Below, in pieces: positions 1-8,646 of a stretch of 64,000 bases of DNA. Made by a program: the position numbers and the translations under genes. The stretch lies in the NCBI GenBank assembly GCA_018435665.1, contig JAHDND010000013.1, forward strand, positions 20,183 through 84,182. The letters are read 5' to 3'. Position 1 is the first letter of the stretch. Each line of letters begins with the position of its first letter. Source of the DNA: Candidatus Thiosymbion sp. GTDB lineage: Bacteria; Pseudomonadota; Gammaproteobacteria; Chromatiales; Chromatiaceae. The notes beneath the pieces are model-generated. The model ran no database searches. It had not been told where the DNA came from and worked only from the letters and a program-made list of their open reading frames with translations.

Positions 1-1
1 C

Positions 2-562
2 ACCGCGACGGGGGAACTGCGGGCCAGACGCGCCCTCAGTTGCCTGGTCTGGCCGGAGGTCGGCGACCGGATCTTGACCTCGGTCGGGTTGACTGATGAA
101 CCCTTCCTGATCGCCGTCCTGGAGCGATCCACCGGTGCCCCACTGCGGTTGGTCCTGCCTGGCGAGACCCAGGTCGAGGTGGCGAGCGGCGCCGGCATGA
201 GCCTGCGAGTCGATGGCCAGTTGACCTTCGGTTCAAGGACCGGCATCAACATGGACGCCCCCGCGGTGGGGGTCAGCACCAGCTTGTTAACCCTGGTGAC
301 CCAGCGTCTGAGCCTGATCGCGCGGGAAGCCCTGGCTTCCTTGCGTATCACCCGCTTGGTCGGTGACCTGATCGAGGCCAGTGCCGAAAGCTTGAATCTA
401 CGCCTCGACCGATCGCGGCGCACCGTCCGGGACCTGGACCAGGTCCATGCGGGTTCTCTCGAATTGCGCGCCGAGCAGGTGGCGCACCTCCAGTCCGACA
501 CCCTCCTCGCCAGCGCCCAGCGCCTGGTAAAAATCGATGGCGAACAAATCCATCTCGGTTAG
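2..562 (+). CDS. DUF3540-type T6SS-associated protein, 5' partial
   Basis: The frame is open from base 2, so the true start lies upstream of the window; an internal TTG at 74 is not a convincing start. The visible 186 residues begin ARRALSCLVWPEVGDRIL, which resembles the N-terminal part of DUF3540 proteins found in type VI secretion loci next to VgrG, DUF2169 and PAAR-like genes. The C-terminal half is helical (SLLTLVTQRLSLIAREAL, then SLNLRLDRSRRTVRDL). DUF3540 proteins are thought to help assemble or load the spike, but the exact role is not established. The PAAR-like gene follows 24 bases downstream in the same direction. Family assignment is from memory of the fold, not a search. Confidence 0.75.
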   Translation, partial: TATGELRARRALSCLVWPEVGDRILTSVGLTDEPFLIAVLERSTGAPLRLVLPGETQVEVASGAGMSLRVDGQLTFGSRTGINMDAPAVGVSTSLLTLVTQRLSLIAREALASLRITRLVGDLIEASAESLNLRLDRSRRTVRDLDQVHAGSLELRAEQVAHLQSDTLLASAQRLVKIDGEQIHLG

Positions 563-586
563 GAGTTGCAATCAGGAGATTCAAGC

Positions 587-982
587 ATGTTTGGTAATGC
601 ACAGATGATGGGCACGGACACCGCCTTCCCGGATGTCTGTCTCACCCCCAGTCCAGCCGGCCCGGTGCCGGTACCCTATCCAAACATCGCCATGGGACCC
701 ATGGCGGTACCCAACGTGCCTAACATCCTGTTCATGGGCACCCCCGCGCACAATTTGGGCACCACTATCCCCATGACGAATGGCGACAACGCCGGCCTGG
801 CAACGGGGGTCGCCTCGGGGACCGTGATGGGCCCCTCACGCCATCTAACCGGAGCCTTCTCGGTCCTGATCAAGGGGATGCCGGCGAGTCGCATGACCAG
901 TATGGCGCTGCAGAATAATACCAACGCCCCTGGCTGTCGGGTGGTGCCGAGCCAGACAAAGGTCCTCATCCTCGCACCCTGA
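587..982 (+). CDS. PAAR-like DUF4150 protein, T6SS spike tip
   Basis: A 131-residue protein starting MFGNAQMMGTDTAFPDVC, with the Pro/Gly-rich PVPYPNIA, VPNILFMGTPAHNLGTTIP and GPSRHL motifs typical of DUF4150 (PAAR-like) proteins. These form the sharpened tip on the VgrG trimer and can carry or anchor effectors. Here there is no C-terminal extension, so it is a tip only and not a fused toxin. The ATG at 587 is chosen over a TTG at 566 because AGGAG lies at 574-578, eight bases upstream. It sits directly after the DUF3540 gene, which suggests co-transcription and that a VgrG gene lies just outside the window. Two Cys residues (near positions 18 and 117) could bind metal as in classical PAAR proteins, but this is inference. 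Confidence 0.85.
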   Translation: MFGNAQMMGTDTAFPDVCLTPSPAGPVPVPYPNIAMGPMAVPNVPNILFMGTPAHNLGTTIPMTNGDNAGLATGVASGTVMGPSRHLTGAFSVLIKGMPASRMTSMALQNNTNAPGCRVVPSQTKVLILAP

Positions 983-1230
983 GCGGCGCCTGAAAACCAT
1001 GGCTGGTCTACGGCAAAACTGATCGACGGACAACCTCAGGGGAAGATTTCGGGTGGGGCCTGTGGAAAACGCTCGGCACGCCAGCTGATCCCAACTGCAC
1101 TCTGGGTACCCGGTACCTTCAGGCATATGGGGAGTTTCCTCGCCGCTTGACAACAGAGACTGAACCATCCGATGACCTTGATGTAGATACAGGAGCGATC
1201 AGACGTGGCGCGATCCGACGTCCGTCAGCA

Positions 1231-2301
1231 TCAGTATTGAACCAGTTCGACACGCCGGTTTTGTGCCCGCCCTTCCTCGGTCTGATTCGAAGCGACTGGC
1301 GCCGCATAGGACACGCCAACCGGAAAGAGCCGGGACGGATTGACGTCATGATCACGCGCCAAGCGGGTCACCACGGCCTCCGCCCGGCGTTGCGAGAGGT
1401 CGCGGTTGTACTCGAAGCCTCCGGCGTTGTCGGTATGGCCCACCACCAGCAGCCGGAGATCCGTGGCTGAGCGCAGCAGGGTCGCTATCTCTGCCAGTAC
1501 CGGAGCGGATTCGGGTTTGAGGGTCGCCTGGTCGAAATCAAACAGGATCCCGTAAAGGGCGATGCGGCCAGCGGTATCGATCGCTCGGGCCATCTCCGGC
1601 GCACTCACCTGGACCATTCGTTGCTCGCGAGCCTTTCCCTGGATCAGATCCACCACGGCAATTGTTCTTCCGTTCAACGCCTTGCATGAGTGGCCAGCTT
1701 TCAACACATAGGTAAGGACTGCGAGGTGGGACTGATCCCGGGGCAGTGCCGCAGCCAGGTAGCGCTGGTCCTGGATGCGCTCGGTCTGGGCACAATGACC
1801 GGTGGAGAGCGGAGGATCGACGATCTGCTCCTCGGCCCGCAGGACCATCGCGAGGCTCATCTCGCCGCCGCCACCTCCACTTGACCGCCCTGGGTCACCA
1901 CCACATTCCTCGCGTTTGCACTCCATCAGTACCTGACCGCCACGGGCCTCGACCTCGTCCCGATAATTGCGCACCACTTCGAGGGGTGATCGGCCCTCAG
2001 GTATCAGGTAGACCAGGCGCACCCTACGCCCCTCCAGTTCCAAAGCGTCGAGAGGTTCGAACCACCGGTTGTTATGACCGTCCCGACGCTCACGGTCAGC
2101 ATCCATGCGCAAAGAACCGGTTGGCAGTAGATATTCATCGAAGGCCTTGTCTTCATAAGAGATGATCAAACTGCCCTCATAACGTTTCAGTAACGTCGGG
2201 TCCCGGGCTCCAGGCTGGTCACCGCTGGGCAGGATGGCATCCGCGGTGGCGTGACTCACGAAGAAGACCAAGGCAAACAGGATCAGGAAACGGCGTAACA
2301 C
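1231..2301 (-). CDS. DUF4892/OmpA-family outer membrane protein
   Basis: Exported protein of 356 residues. The start is taken as GTG at 2301 because GGAAGGAG lies eight bases upstream; a longer frame from 2358 has no ribosome site. The N-terminus (LRRFLILFALVFFVSHATA) is a signal peptide. Residues about 20-220 match the DUF4892 pattern (RYEGSLIISYEDKAFDEYLLP, then VYLIPEGRSPLEVVRNY). The C-terminal 120 residues are a peptidoglycan-binding OmpA domain (ILFDFDQATLKPES, VGHTDNAGG, NRDLSQRRAEAV, RAQNRRVELV). It would tether the outer membrane to the cell wall. It lies within the T6SS locus on the opposite strand, divergent from the FHA-transglycosylase gene. Whether it serves the T6SS or is a bystander cannot be told from sequence. 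Confidence 0.85.
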   Translation of the reverse strand: MLRRFLILFALVFFVSHATADAILPSGDQPGARDPTLLKRYEGSLIISYEDKAFDEYLLPTGSLRMDADRERRDGHNNRWFEPLDALELEGRRVRLVYLIPEGRSPLEVVRNYRDEVEARGGQVLMECKREECGGDPGRSSGGGGGEMSLAMVLRAEEQIVDPPLSTGHCAQTERIQDQRYLAAALPRDQSHLAVLTYVLKAGHSCKALNGRTIAVVDLIQGKAREQRMVQVSAPEMARAIDTAGRIALYGILFDFDQATLKPESAPVLAEIATLLRSATDLRLLVVGHTDNAGGFEYNRDLSQRRAEAVVTRLARDHDVNPSRLFPVGVSYAAPVASNQTEEGRAQNRRVELVQY

Positions 2302-2502
2302 AGCTAATACTCCTTCCATACAGGAGGGATGAATGGAAAAACCACATCCAGCCGGCATTCACTGGGAACAGGTTTCCCGCTGCCGACTCTGCGCGGCCAG
2401 GGATGGATTGTGGGGAAATCCGCTATCGGCAATTTTTAGTATAGTCTGTGGAGGATAGGGCGCGACGGTAATGATCCGGCCAATCAGCCTCATCGAGGTG
2501 AA

Positions 2503-3969
2503 ATGCTTAACAACGAAGCGACAATCCCCCCCCCTTCCGAGGTCGTGCCCGGTTCAGCGCTCCAACCGATCGAGATCGAGTACCAGGATGCCCGTGGCGT
2601 TACCTGCCGTACCGCTTACAGCCAGCCGGTCCTTGTCGGGCGCGGCGCGGACTGCGGTCTGCGGATCATGCACGCCGAGGTGAGCCGCCATCATCTGGCG
2701 ATTTTTTACGAGGAGGGCCGCTGGTGGGCGCGAGATCTGAGCAGCAGCAACGGTACCCTGGTTGACGGAAGGCGGATCGATCGGGTCCCGCTTGTAGGGA
2801 CTACCACCCTAGCGCTGGGCGCCGGTGGACCCAAGATCAGGCTAATCCTGCCGAGAGCGCCCCAAGTACAGCGAGAGAGCCCCCCCCTGGAGCAAGTCGC
2901 CAGGCATTATTTTCGTGCCAACCAGGCTGACGGCGCTGGCGAGCACACGATGATGGTCCGGCAGGCATTTCAAGACATCAAGCGTCGACAGCGCCGGGTC
3001 TATCTCGGCTTGATTGGCCTCGTCCTGATGCTGCTCGCCGCCGTCGGCGGCTTTGCCTTCTACCAGTATCTGCAACTGGAACATACCGCCCGGATCGCGA
3101 ACGACATCTTCTATGACATGAAGGAACTCGAGCTACAGATCGCCAATCTGGAGGCGAGCATCGGCGCGGAGGCCTCCGCGGAGTTGAAGGCCCAGGTGGC
3201 GGAATCGAAACGGCGGCTTGCGTCCATGCGGGAGCGCTACGACCTCTTCGTGGAAAAGATCCAGGCGGCTAGCCCGGTCCAGTTGAACACCGAAGACAAG
3301 CTGATCCTGCATATGGCACGGGTCTTTGGCGAGACGGAGGTCGAAGTCCCCGAGGAATTCGCCGCGGAGGTCAAGACTTATATCCGCAAATGGCAGTCCT
3401 CCCCCAGACTGGCCCGTGCCATCCGCCGACTCCATGAAAACGGCTATGCCCCGACGATCCAGCGGGCGCTCACCGACCAGGGCCTGCCCCCTCAGTTCCT
3501 CTATCTGGCCATGCAGGAGAGCAATTTTCAGCCAGAGATCGTTGGCCCCCCCACCCGCTACGGTCGCGCCAAGGGCATGTGGCAGTTCATCCCGGAAACC
3601 GCTCGGCGTTACGGCCTGCAGCCCGGTCCCCTGCAAAGTCTCGGGGAATACGACCCCGCCGATGAGCGGCACGATTTCACCAAAGCGACCCTGGCGGCGG
3701 CGAAATATCTGAAGGATATCTACCGAACCGATGCCCAGGCCTCGGGTCTCCTAGTGATGGCCTCCTACAACTGGGGTGAAGGCAACGTCATCAAGCGGCT
3801 GCGCCAGATGCCGGAAAATCCTCGTGACCGCAACTTCTGGTTGCTCTTGCGGGAGCACAAGATCCCCCAGGAGACCTATGACTATGTCTTCTACATCTTT
3901 TCGGCGGCAGTGATCGGCGAGAATCCGGGTCTCTTCGGCTTTGACTTCAAGAATCCCTTGGCTCCATGA
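2503..3969 (+). CDS. FHA domain-transmembrane-lytic transglycosylase fusion
   Basis: A 488-residue protein with an unusual order of parts. Residues about 21-117 are an FHA phosphothreonine-binding domain (LVGRGADC at 44-51, SRHHL at 61-65, SSNGTLVDGR at 81-90). Residues about 165-188 are one transmembrane helix, followed by a coiled coil (about 195-260). Residues 265-488 form an SLT-type lytic transglycosylase with the catalytic Glu339 in MQESNF, then GMWQFIPETARRYGL and ASYNWGEGN. This predicts a cytoplasmic phospho-sensor and a periplasmic peptidoglycan-cleaving domain in one chain. T6SS assembly needs local wall opening, and the neighbouring Ser/Thr kinase could supply the FHA ligand; that link is inference. 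The start ATG has GAGGT three bases upstream. Confidence 0.9.
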   Translation: MLNNEATIPPPSEVVPGSALQPIEIEYQDARGVTCRTAYSQPVLVGRGADCGLRIMHAEVSRHHLAIFYEEGRWWARDLSSSNGTLVDGRRIDRVPLVGTTTLALGAGGPKIRLILPRAPQVQRESPPLEQVARHYFRANQADGAGEHTMMVRQAFQDIKRRQRRVYLGLIGLVLMLLAAVGGFAFYQYLQLEHTARIANDIFYDMKELELQIANLEASIGAEASAELKAQVAESKRRLASMRERYDLFVEKIQAASPVQLNTEDKLILHMARVFGETEVEVPEEFAAEVKTYIRKWQSSPRLARAIRRLHENGYAPTIQRALTDQGLPPQFLYLAMQESNFQPEIVGPPTRYGRAKGMWQFIPETARRYGLQPGPLQSLGEYDPADERHDFTKATLAAAKYLKDIYRTDAQASGLLVMASYNWGEGNVIKRLRQMPENPRDRNFWLLLREHKIPQETYDYVFYIFSAAVIGENPGLFGFDFKNPLAP

Positions 3970-4009
3970 GAATTGAGAGTGGGGTGAGCAGGGCGAGCGG
4001 GAGAAGAGT

Positions 4010-5128
4010 TTGGGGGGCCTTGACAGCTTGAACCCCGCAGCCATGTGGCAGGGAAGGATGGGAACCTTTCTCCCGGGAGGCAGGGTAGGAATCTCTCTCT
4101 CGGAAGGTAGATGGGGTACCTTTCCCTCGGCTGGCGGAATCCCCTCAGGCTGGGCAGAGGGTGCCTGGACGCTCCTGGCCGCGGTGGTATTCCTTGGCGG
4201 ATGCGCCATGACTGAACAAGAGTCTGGACCTGGGCCAGGGAACCCGCAGGCCATACCCCTGCCTCAGGAAGAGCAGGCAGTGGAAGGGATGCCGCAAATG
4301 GTAGGCATCAAGCCCTTAATCACCAAAGGCGACCCCTTTCGCCACCTCATCTATTGGTACCCTGTGCTTAGGCAATCGGCGGGGGAAAGTGAGACCATGG
4401 AGGACAAGGAGACAGGGGAGTACGGAGAGAGCGGGAAAATCGGGGAAACCAGTGAACTCCACGTCTATCTCGAAGGCGATGGCCGACCCTGGTTGAGCCG
4501 CCATGATGTCGCACCGGATCCTACCGGCCGCGACCTCCTGGCGCTAAGGCTGATGGCGCGGGACCCGGTGGCGAGCATCTACGTGGGTCGACCCTGTTAC
4601 CACGGCTTCGCGGCGGACCCCGACTGCCAACCCTGGTGGTGGACCCATGGCCGTTACAGCCCCGAAGTCGTCCGGTCCCTGGTAGCGGCCATCAGGGGCA
4701 TCCTGCCGGCACGCCCGCCATCCCGGATCGTCCTGATCGGCTACAGCGGTGGCGGGGTCCTCGCCATCCTCATGGCCCCGCATCTGGAAGGGGTCAGTCA
4801 GGTGATCACCATCGCCGCCAATCTGGATACCGACGCCTGGGCTGACCACCACGGCTACAGTCTCTTGAGGGGATCGCTCAATCCCGCCCGACAGGCACCC
4901 TTGGATAAAGGCATTAGCCAACTGCACCTGATCGGTGATCAGGATACCAGGGTGCCCCTCGCCAGCCTCACCGCCTATCTGGCCCGTAACCCCGAGGCAA
5001 ACCTCAGGATCCTGCCCGGCTTCGACCACCGCTGCTGCTGGGTGGAACAGTGGCCTGATATCGTCATCGCACCTCAATTTTCGAATGCCCCGGGTCGGGT
5101 GGCATCTGGCGTGGGTCGCCGTGAATAG
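4010..5128 (+). CDS. Lipoprotein alpha/beta hydrolase with inserted repeats
   Basis: The catalytic core is clear: nucleophile Ser246 in GYSGGG, an acidic residue in GDQDTRVP and His in PGFDHRCCW, as in alpha/beta hydrolases. A hydrophobic stretch ending in FLGGC (Cys65) looks like a lipoprotein signal. It is preceded by an odd 49-residue head that contains three 9-residue repeats (residues 16-42). The best ribosome site (GGAG at 4000-4003) serves TTG 4010, although ATG 4043 or 4058 are possible. A second Glu/Gly/Lys-rich insertion (about residues 124-149) sits before the first core strand (HVYLEGDGRPW). The substrate is unknown. It lies 40 bases after the FHA-transglycosylase and may be co-transcribed. 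Confidence 0.75.
   Translation: MGGLDSLNPAAMWQGRMGTFLPGGRVGISLSEGRWGTFPSAGGIPSGWAEGAWTLLAAVVFLGGCAMTEQESGPGPGNPQAIPLPQEEQAVEGMPQMVGIKPLITKGDPFRHLIYWYPVLRQSAGESETMEDKETGEYGESGKIGETSELHVYLEGDGRPWLSRHDVAPDPTGRDLLALRLMARDPVASIYVGRPCYHGFAADPDCQPWWWTHGRYSPEVVRSLVAAIRGILPARPPSRIVLIGYSGGGVLAILMAPHLEGVSQVITIAANLDTDAWADHHGYSLLRGSLNPARQAPLDKGISQLHLIGDQDTRVPLASLTAYLARNPEANLRILPGFDHRCCWVEQWPDIVIAPQFSNAPGRVASGVGRRE
4055..4135 (+). repeat. 27-bp imperfect tandem repeat, three units
   Basis: Units at 4055-4081, 4082-4108 and 4109-4135 share the pattern aggatgGGAAcctttCTCCCGG with changes. Translated they give MGTFLPGGR, VGISLSEGR and WGTFPSAGG. The array sits in the head of the lipoprotein hydrolase, between its likely start and its signal peptide, in frame. 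Confidence 0.8.
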
Positions 5129-5160
5129 GTCCCTCTAGGCTTGGCAACCACCCTCCAGTC

Positions 5161-5232
5161 TGTTGAAACCCCCGCCAGACGCCCCCGAACCCTCCTCGTG
5201 GATATCGAAAACTGAGATGCTCTTTGTATATC
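5161..5232. repeat. Dispersed palindromic repeat, copy a
   Basis: Right-end copy of the intergenic family. It holds the block CCCCCGCCAGACGCCCCCG (5170-5188) followed by CGAAAACTGAGATGCTC and a TATA end. It lies between the convergent hydrolase and autotransporter genes. The same CCCCCGCCAGAC block recurs at 27153 and, less well, at 40034. Confidence 0.7.
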
Positions 5233-5275
5233 TTGAGAAAACCAATGAGTTAGAAGGCTGGCCGTCTCAAAGGAA

Positions 5276-5334
5276 CGGCCGACCTTGAGGATCGGCAAAC
5301 ATTGAAGATCGGCCGACCTCAATGGTCGGCCAAC
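5276..5334. terminator. Duplicated hairpin between convergent genes
   Basis: GGCCGACC (5311-5318), loop TCAAT, GGTCGGCC (5324-5331) is a perfect 8-bp stem. An earlier degenerate copy of the same unit is at 5276-5300. It lies between the 3' ends of two convergent genes, so a bidirectional terminator is plausible, but no T-run follows on either strand. Confidence 0.45.
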
Positions 5335-5402
5335 CCGACTATGGATGACCGGACACGCTCAGTGCCCGTTCGGTGCGCGATCAGGACACGCCCAGTACGC
5401 GA

Positions 5403-7559
5403 TCAGAAGGCGAGACTGACGCCGGCCGTGACAATTTGCTCCGTGTAATCCTGCATCCCCAGCGCGGCCTGATAGCTCAGGAAGGCGGTACGCCCCTGAC
5501 CGAATTGGGCACCGACCCCAAGGCCGAGCCTGACGAGATCGGTTTCCAGGGCATCGACCGGCAGGGCAAAGCCGAACTGGTTGGGATCGTTGGCGAAATA
5601 GCCTGTCACCTCTTCATCGCCGTCCTCGAACTCATGCTCCCACTGCAACCAGCCCTGCAGGCTGAGGACGGCGCTGCGGGTACTGATCGAGCGGGAGACC
5701 TGGGTACCCAGGATCGATTTGAAGGAGATGGCATCCTGTCCCTGAATGATCAAATCCAGACCATCCGCACCCTGTTCGCGATAACTGTCGAGGGTGGCGC
5801 TGGTGTATTGCAGGCGGCCGTAAAGATCGAAAATGGTGGCGCCATGGATCAGGTCATAACCGGCACCGAACATCAGGGTGTATTGATCGCCATCAAACCC
5901 CGCGTTGGCGGTGCGCTGGCCCCCCAACAGGCTGTACTCGATGTTGCGGTCCTGGTCGTAACGGTCCCAGCCATAGGTGGCGGAGCCTTCAAGGTAGAAA
6001 TGCTCGGTGGGGTAATAGGTCCCATAGACCGACATACTCCAGCTGTCATCATCCAGGGAGCCGCCATCGGCATCGATATCGACGCCCGTGCTGGTGTAGC
6101 CGAGGGCCCCGCCCAGGATCAGCCCATTGGTGAAGCGGTAATCCGCGCCCGCGGTCAGGCCCAGCCGGTCATAGTCGAAGCCGTCCTCGTTGAGCGACTT
6201 GTCTTTCTTACCCCACTGGACATCACCGGTGATGAAAAGGCCGAGCCGCTCGAAAGGCCAGTCCTCATCGGCGCTGGCGCCGCCACCGCTCTCCCGACCC
6301 GGTTTGAATCCCTGCTCCAGCAAACTACCGGAGAAGGTCTGATCGGCAAGGCCAACCTTCAACCCACCGAGACTGACACCCCTGGCACCACGTCTTAGTT
6401 CTCTGAGCCGTTCCACCAGGTTAGTGACCTGGAGGGATGAAACCTGGGTCAGGAGCTTGCGCGGGGCGCTGGCTTGTTCAGGCGTCAGGGCGACGATCCC
6501 CTGCACCGCCGCCTGGGGGTCCTCGCCGGTGGCGGCCAGCAGCTTCCGGCACTGGGCCAGCAGGTCCTGCTCGCCCGCGGTCAGGGGACGCTGCTGACCG
6601 ATCGCATTCAGACGGGGGCAGAGGGAATCGAGCGCCCCTCCGACGGAGATTTGTCCCGGCGTCAAGCCGGGAAGGCCGGCGAGGGGGGAGGAGACCAGGG
6701 CGGAGAATTCGACCCAGTCCCCCGTTTGCGCCAGGGTCGCCCGCACCCGGAATTGGGTTTCAGTGCCGGGGGTGAGCACGGTGCTCGCCTGGCCGCCGGC
6801 GTTGGTCGTCCCTGTGGTCGTGGAGAGACTGCCATCCCCCTGTTGGATGGTCCAGCGCACCTCCTGGCCAGCGATGGGCCCCGCCGCGCCAGAGACGAGC
6901 ACCACGAAAGGTTGCAGGGGTTGGCGGGAACTGGCCAACTGGCCATCGCCCGAGACCACGGAGATCAGGCTCTGGGTCGCATCGATAATCGCCATGCTCG
7001 CCGAGGCATTGCAAGGAAACTCAGCGGCGTTGGGGGCAAAGAGGGTCGTGCAGGTCGTGCTGGTCAGGACCACGACCTCGCTGCCTTCGATGAAGTTATC
7101 CGCGGTGGCCCGAATCGGGATAACCGCCTCGCCTTCGGCCAAGCCGAAACCATCACAAGCCGGACCGGGAACGATCTGGATGTCGAGGGGATTTTTCCAG
7201 CCCTCAACCTGATAATCCTGGTCAAAAATCGCCGTACCCCCCAAGGCATTGCTGACACTGACGACGGTGCTTTGAAGGGAACAGCGAAATTCGGGATCGC
7301 TGACCCGGACCCGGAAGCTGCCGGGGGGGCCACCCTCCTGAATGCTGGCGGGAGTGGCGGTGATCGTCACCTGGGGCTGGGCCAGCAGGGTCGCGCCGGG
7401 AAGGGCCAAGGCCAGCAGCAGCAAGACCAGGACCGGCCAGGTCCCTGGCCCTCTCCTTCCGGCACATCCGGCTTCAGCGCCAGGTGGTTGTGGCAGAGGG
7501 GCCTGGATGGGCTCCGCTGCCGGCAGCGGGTGAAAAAGCGCTTTCATCTTATCTAACAT
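5403..7559 (-). CDS. Autotransporter-barrel outer membrane protein with Ig-like passenger
   Basis: A 718-residue protein. After a cytoplasmic head, a hydrophobic signal (WPVLVLLLLALALPGATLLAQ, about residues 41-61) precedes a Calx-beta-like strand region (VTITATPASIQEGGPPGSFRV). A bacterial Ig-like domain follows (about 200-290, with VRWTIQQGDGSLSTTTGTT and GGQASTVLTPGT). A Cys-containing helical linker (LCPRLNAIGQQ) leads to an autotransporter beta-barrel from about residue 430 to the end. The barrel has repeated strands (LGLTAGADYRFTNGLILGGALGY) and ends in AGVSLAF with the terminal Phe expected for BAM insertion. It lies inside the T6SS locus but belongs to a different secretion type. A role as surface adhesin or receptor is inference. 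Confidence 0.85.
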   Translation of the reverse strand: MLDKMKALFHPLPAAEPIQAPLPQPPGAEAGCAGRRGPGTWPVLVLLLLALALPGATLLAQPQVTITATPASIQEGGPPGSFRVRVSDPEFRCSLQSTVVSVSNALGGTAIFDQDYQVEGWKNPLDIQIVPGPACDGFGLAEGEAVIPIRATADNFIEGSEVVVLTSTTCTTLFAPNAAEFPCNASASMAIIDATQSLISVVSGDGQLASSRQPLQPFVVLVSGAAGPIAGQEVRWTIQQGDGSLSTTTGTTNAGGQASTVLTPGTETQFRVRATLAQTGDWVEFSALVSSPLAGLPGLTPGQISVGGALDSLCPRLNAIGQQRPLTAGEQDLLAQCRKLLAATGEDPQAAVQGIVALTPEQASAPRKLLTQVSSLQVTNLVERLRELRRGARGVSLGGLKVGLADQTFSGSLLEQGFKPGRESGGGASADEDWPFERLGLFITGDVQWGKKDKSLNEDGFDYDRLGLTAGADYRFTNGLILGGALGYTSTGVDIDADGGSLDDDSWSMSVYGTYYPTEHFYLEGSATYGWDRYDQDRNIEYSLLGGQRTANAGFDGDQYTLMFGAGYDLIHGATIFDLYGRLQYTSATLDSYREQGADGLDLIIQGQDAISFKSILGTQVSRSISTRSAVLSLQGWLQWEHEFEDGDEEVTGYFANDPNQFGFALPVDALETDLVRLGLGVGAQFGQGRTAFLSYQAALGMQDYTEQIVTAGVSLAF

Positions 7560-7604
7560 GCCTTTAGTCCCCTTCTGGATGACGCCTGGCGGCGTTCTGT
7601 GATG

Positions 7605-8597
7605 CTATTTCTGAGCGATGACCGGCGTGGCCACACTGAGCACCCGTTCGAGGCTCTCCGCGGCGATCCGTTGGGTCTCGGCCTCCTGGGTGAGCGCGAC
7701 GTACTGATCGATCAGGCGCCGATCGGCGCGGATGACTGGTTTGGCCTGGTCCAACAGCCGGGATTCCTGGCTGCGCATGACGATTTCATCCTTGGCGTGA
7801 TCCCGCGCCGTTTCGGTTTGGGCCAATTCCTGATGGCGGCTCCGCGAGGCACTGGCGATTTCCTGGAGTTCCGCCTGGGCCGGCTGGAGCGCGGTCGGGG
7901 CTTTGTCTGCGGGTCTCTCCGCCTTTGGGGCCGATGTGGCGGGACGACGCCTGGATTCCGCCAGGACCTGGGACAGGTAGACCACCTTATCTTTCGGCAG
8001 GCCAGCGGCCTGGCGATACCAGTTCAGGGCCTCAAGGCGGTCGGTGGCGACCCCGAGGCCCTTCTCGTGCAGGGCACCGAGCCGGAACTGGGCCCGGGCG
8101 TTACCCTGGGCGGCGGCCTTGCGATACCACTGGGCGGCCAGGGCGAAATCCGGGGTACGGCCCAGACCCCGTTCATAGATCTCGCCGACGTAGGTCTGCG
8201 CGGTTGGATCGCCCTGTTCGGCGGCGACCTTCCAGACGGCCAGTGCCGTGTCAAAGTTGGCGCGATCGAACAGAACATACTGGCCGCCGAGGATCTCACA
8301 GTCACTGATGGTCTTCTTGACAGGACGGGGACGGTCCACCCAGGTCAGGGTCTGTCCCATCTTGCGCATGCGCCCGGGCAAGAGGCAATCGACGACCGTG
8401 AGGTCTTCGATGCGACTGATCACATACTCAGCGGCACCGGGCGCGTCGGCGGTGCCGGAGGCCCGGGCGGACAAGCTGCCCCGATCCGTCGGCTGACCCT
8501 CCGTCGCGCAGCCACCCGCCATCAGGGCCAGGGTCGCCGCCAGGAGCATCGACACCCGCCCCGCGCCTCTGATCGAGATATATCCACCTGGGTCCAT
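7605..8597 (-). CDS. Sel1-repeat lipoprotein
   Basis: Predicted lipoprotein with lipobox LMAGGC at residues 25-30 when started at ATG 8597, which has GAGG nearby upstream. A longer frame starts at 8654 and overlaps the kinase stop codon by a few bases, so translational coupling is an alternative. Two Sel1-like helical repeats are visible (PTAQTYVGEIYERGLGRT and ARAQFRLGALHEKGLGVATD). A long alpha-helical, charged C-terminus follows (QAELQEIASASRSRHQELAQ onwards). Sel1 repeats mediate protein contacts. It is directly downstream of the kinase gene and probably in its operon, suggesting a periplasmic partner for the kinase. The specific function is unknown. Confidence 0.75.
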   Translation of the reverse strand: MDPGGYISIRGAGRVSMLLAATLALMAGGCATEGQPTDRGSLSARASGTADAPGAAEYVISRIEDLTVVDCLLPGRMRKMGQTLTWVDRPRPVKKTISDCEILGGQYVLFDRANFDTALAVWKVAAEQGDPTAQTYVGEIYERGLGRTPDFALAAQWYRKAAAQGNARAQFRLGALHEKGLGVATDRLEALNWYRQAAGLPKDKVVYLSQVLAESRRRPATSAPKAERPADKAPTALQPAQAELQEIASASRSRHQELAQTETARDHAKDEIVMRSQESRLLDQAKPVIRADRRLIDQYVALTQEAETQRIAAESLERVLSVATPVIAQK

Positions 8598-8646
8598 ATC
8601 CGCCGACCTCGCTCTAATGTCCAAGCTCAACCGAGCCCCCTGGCTC

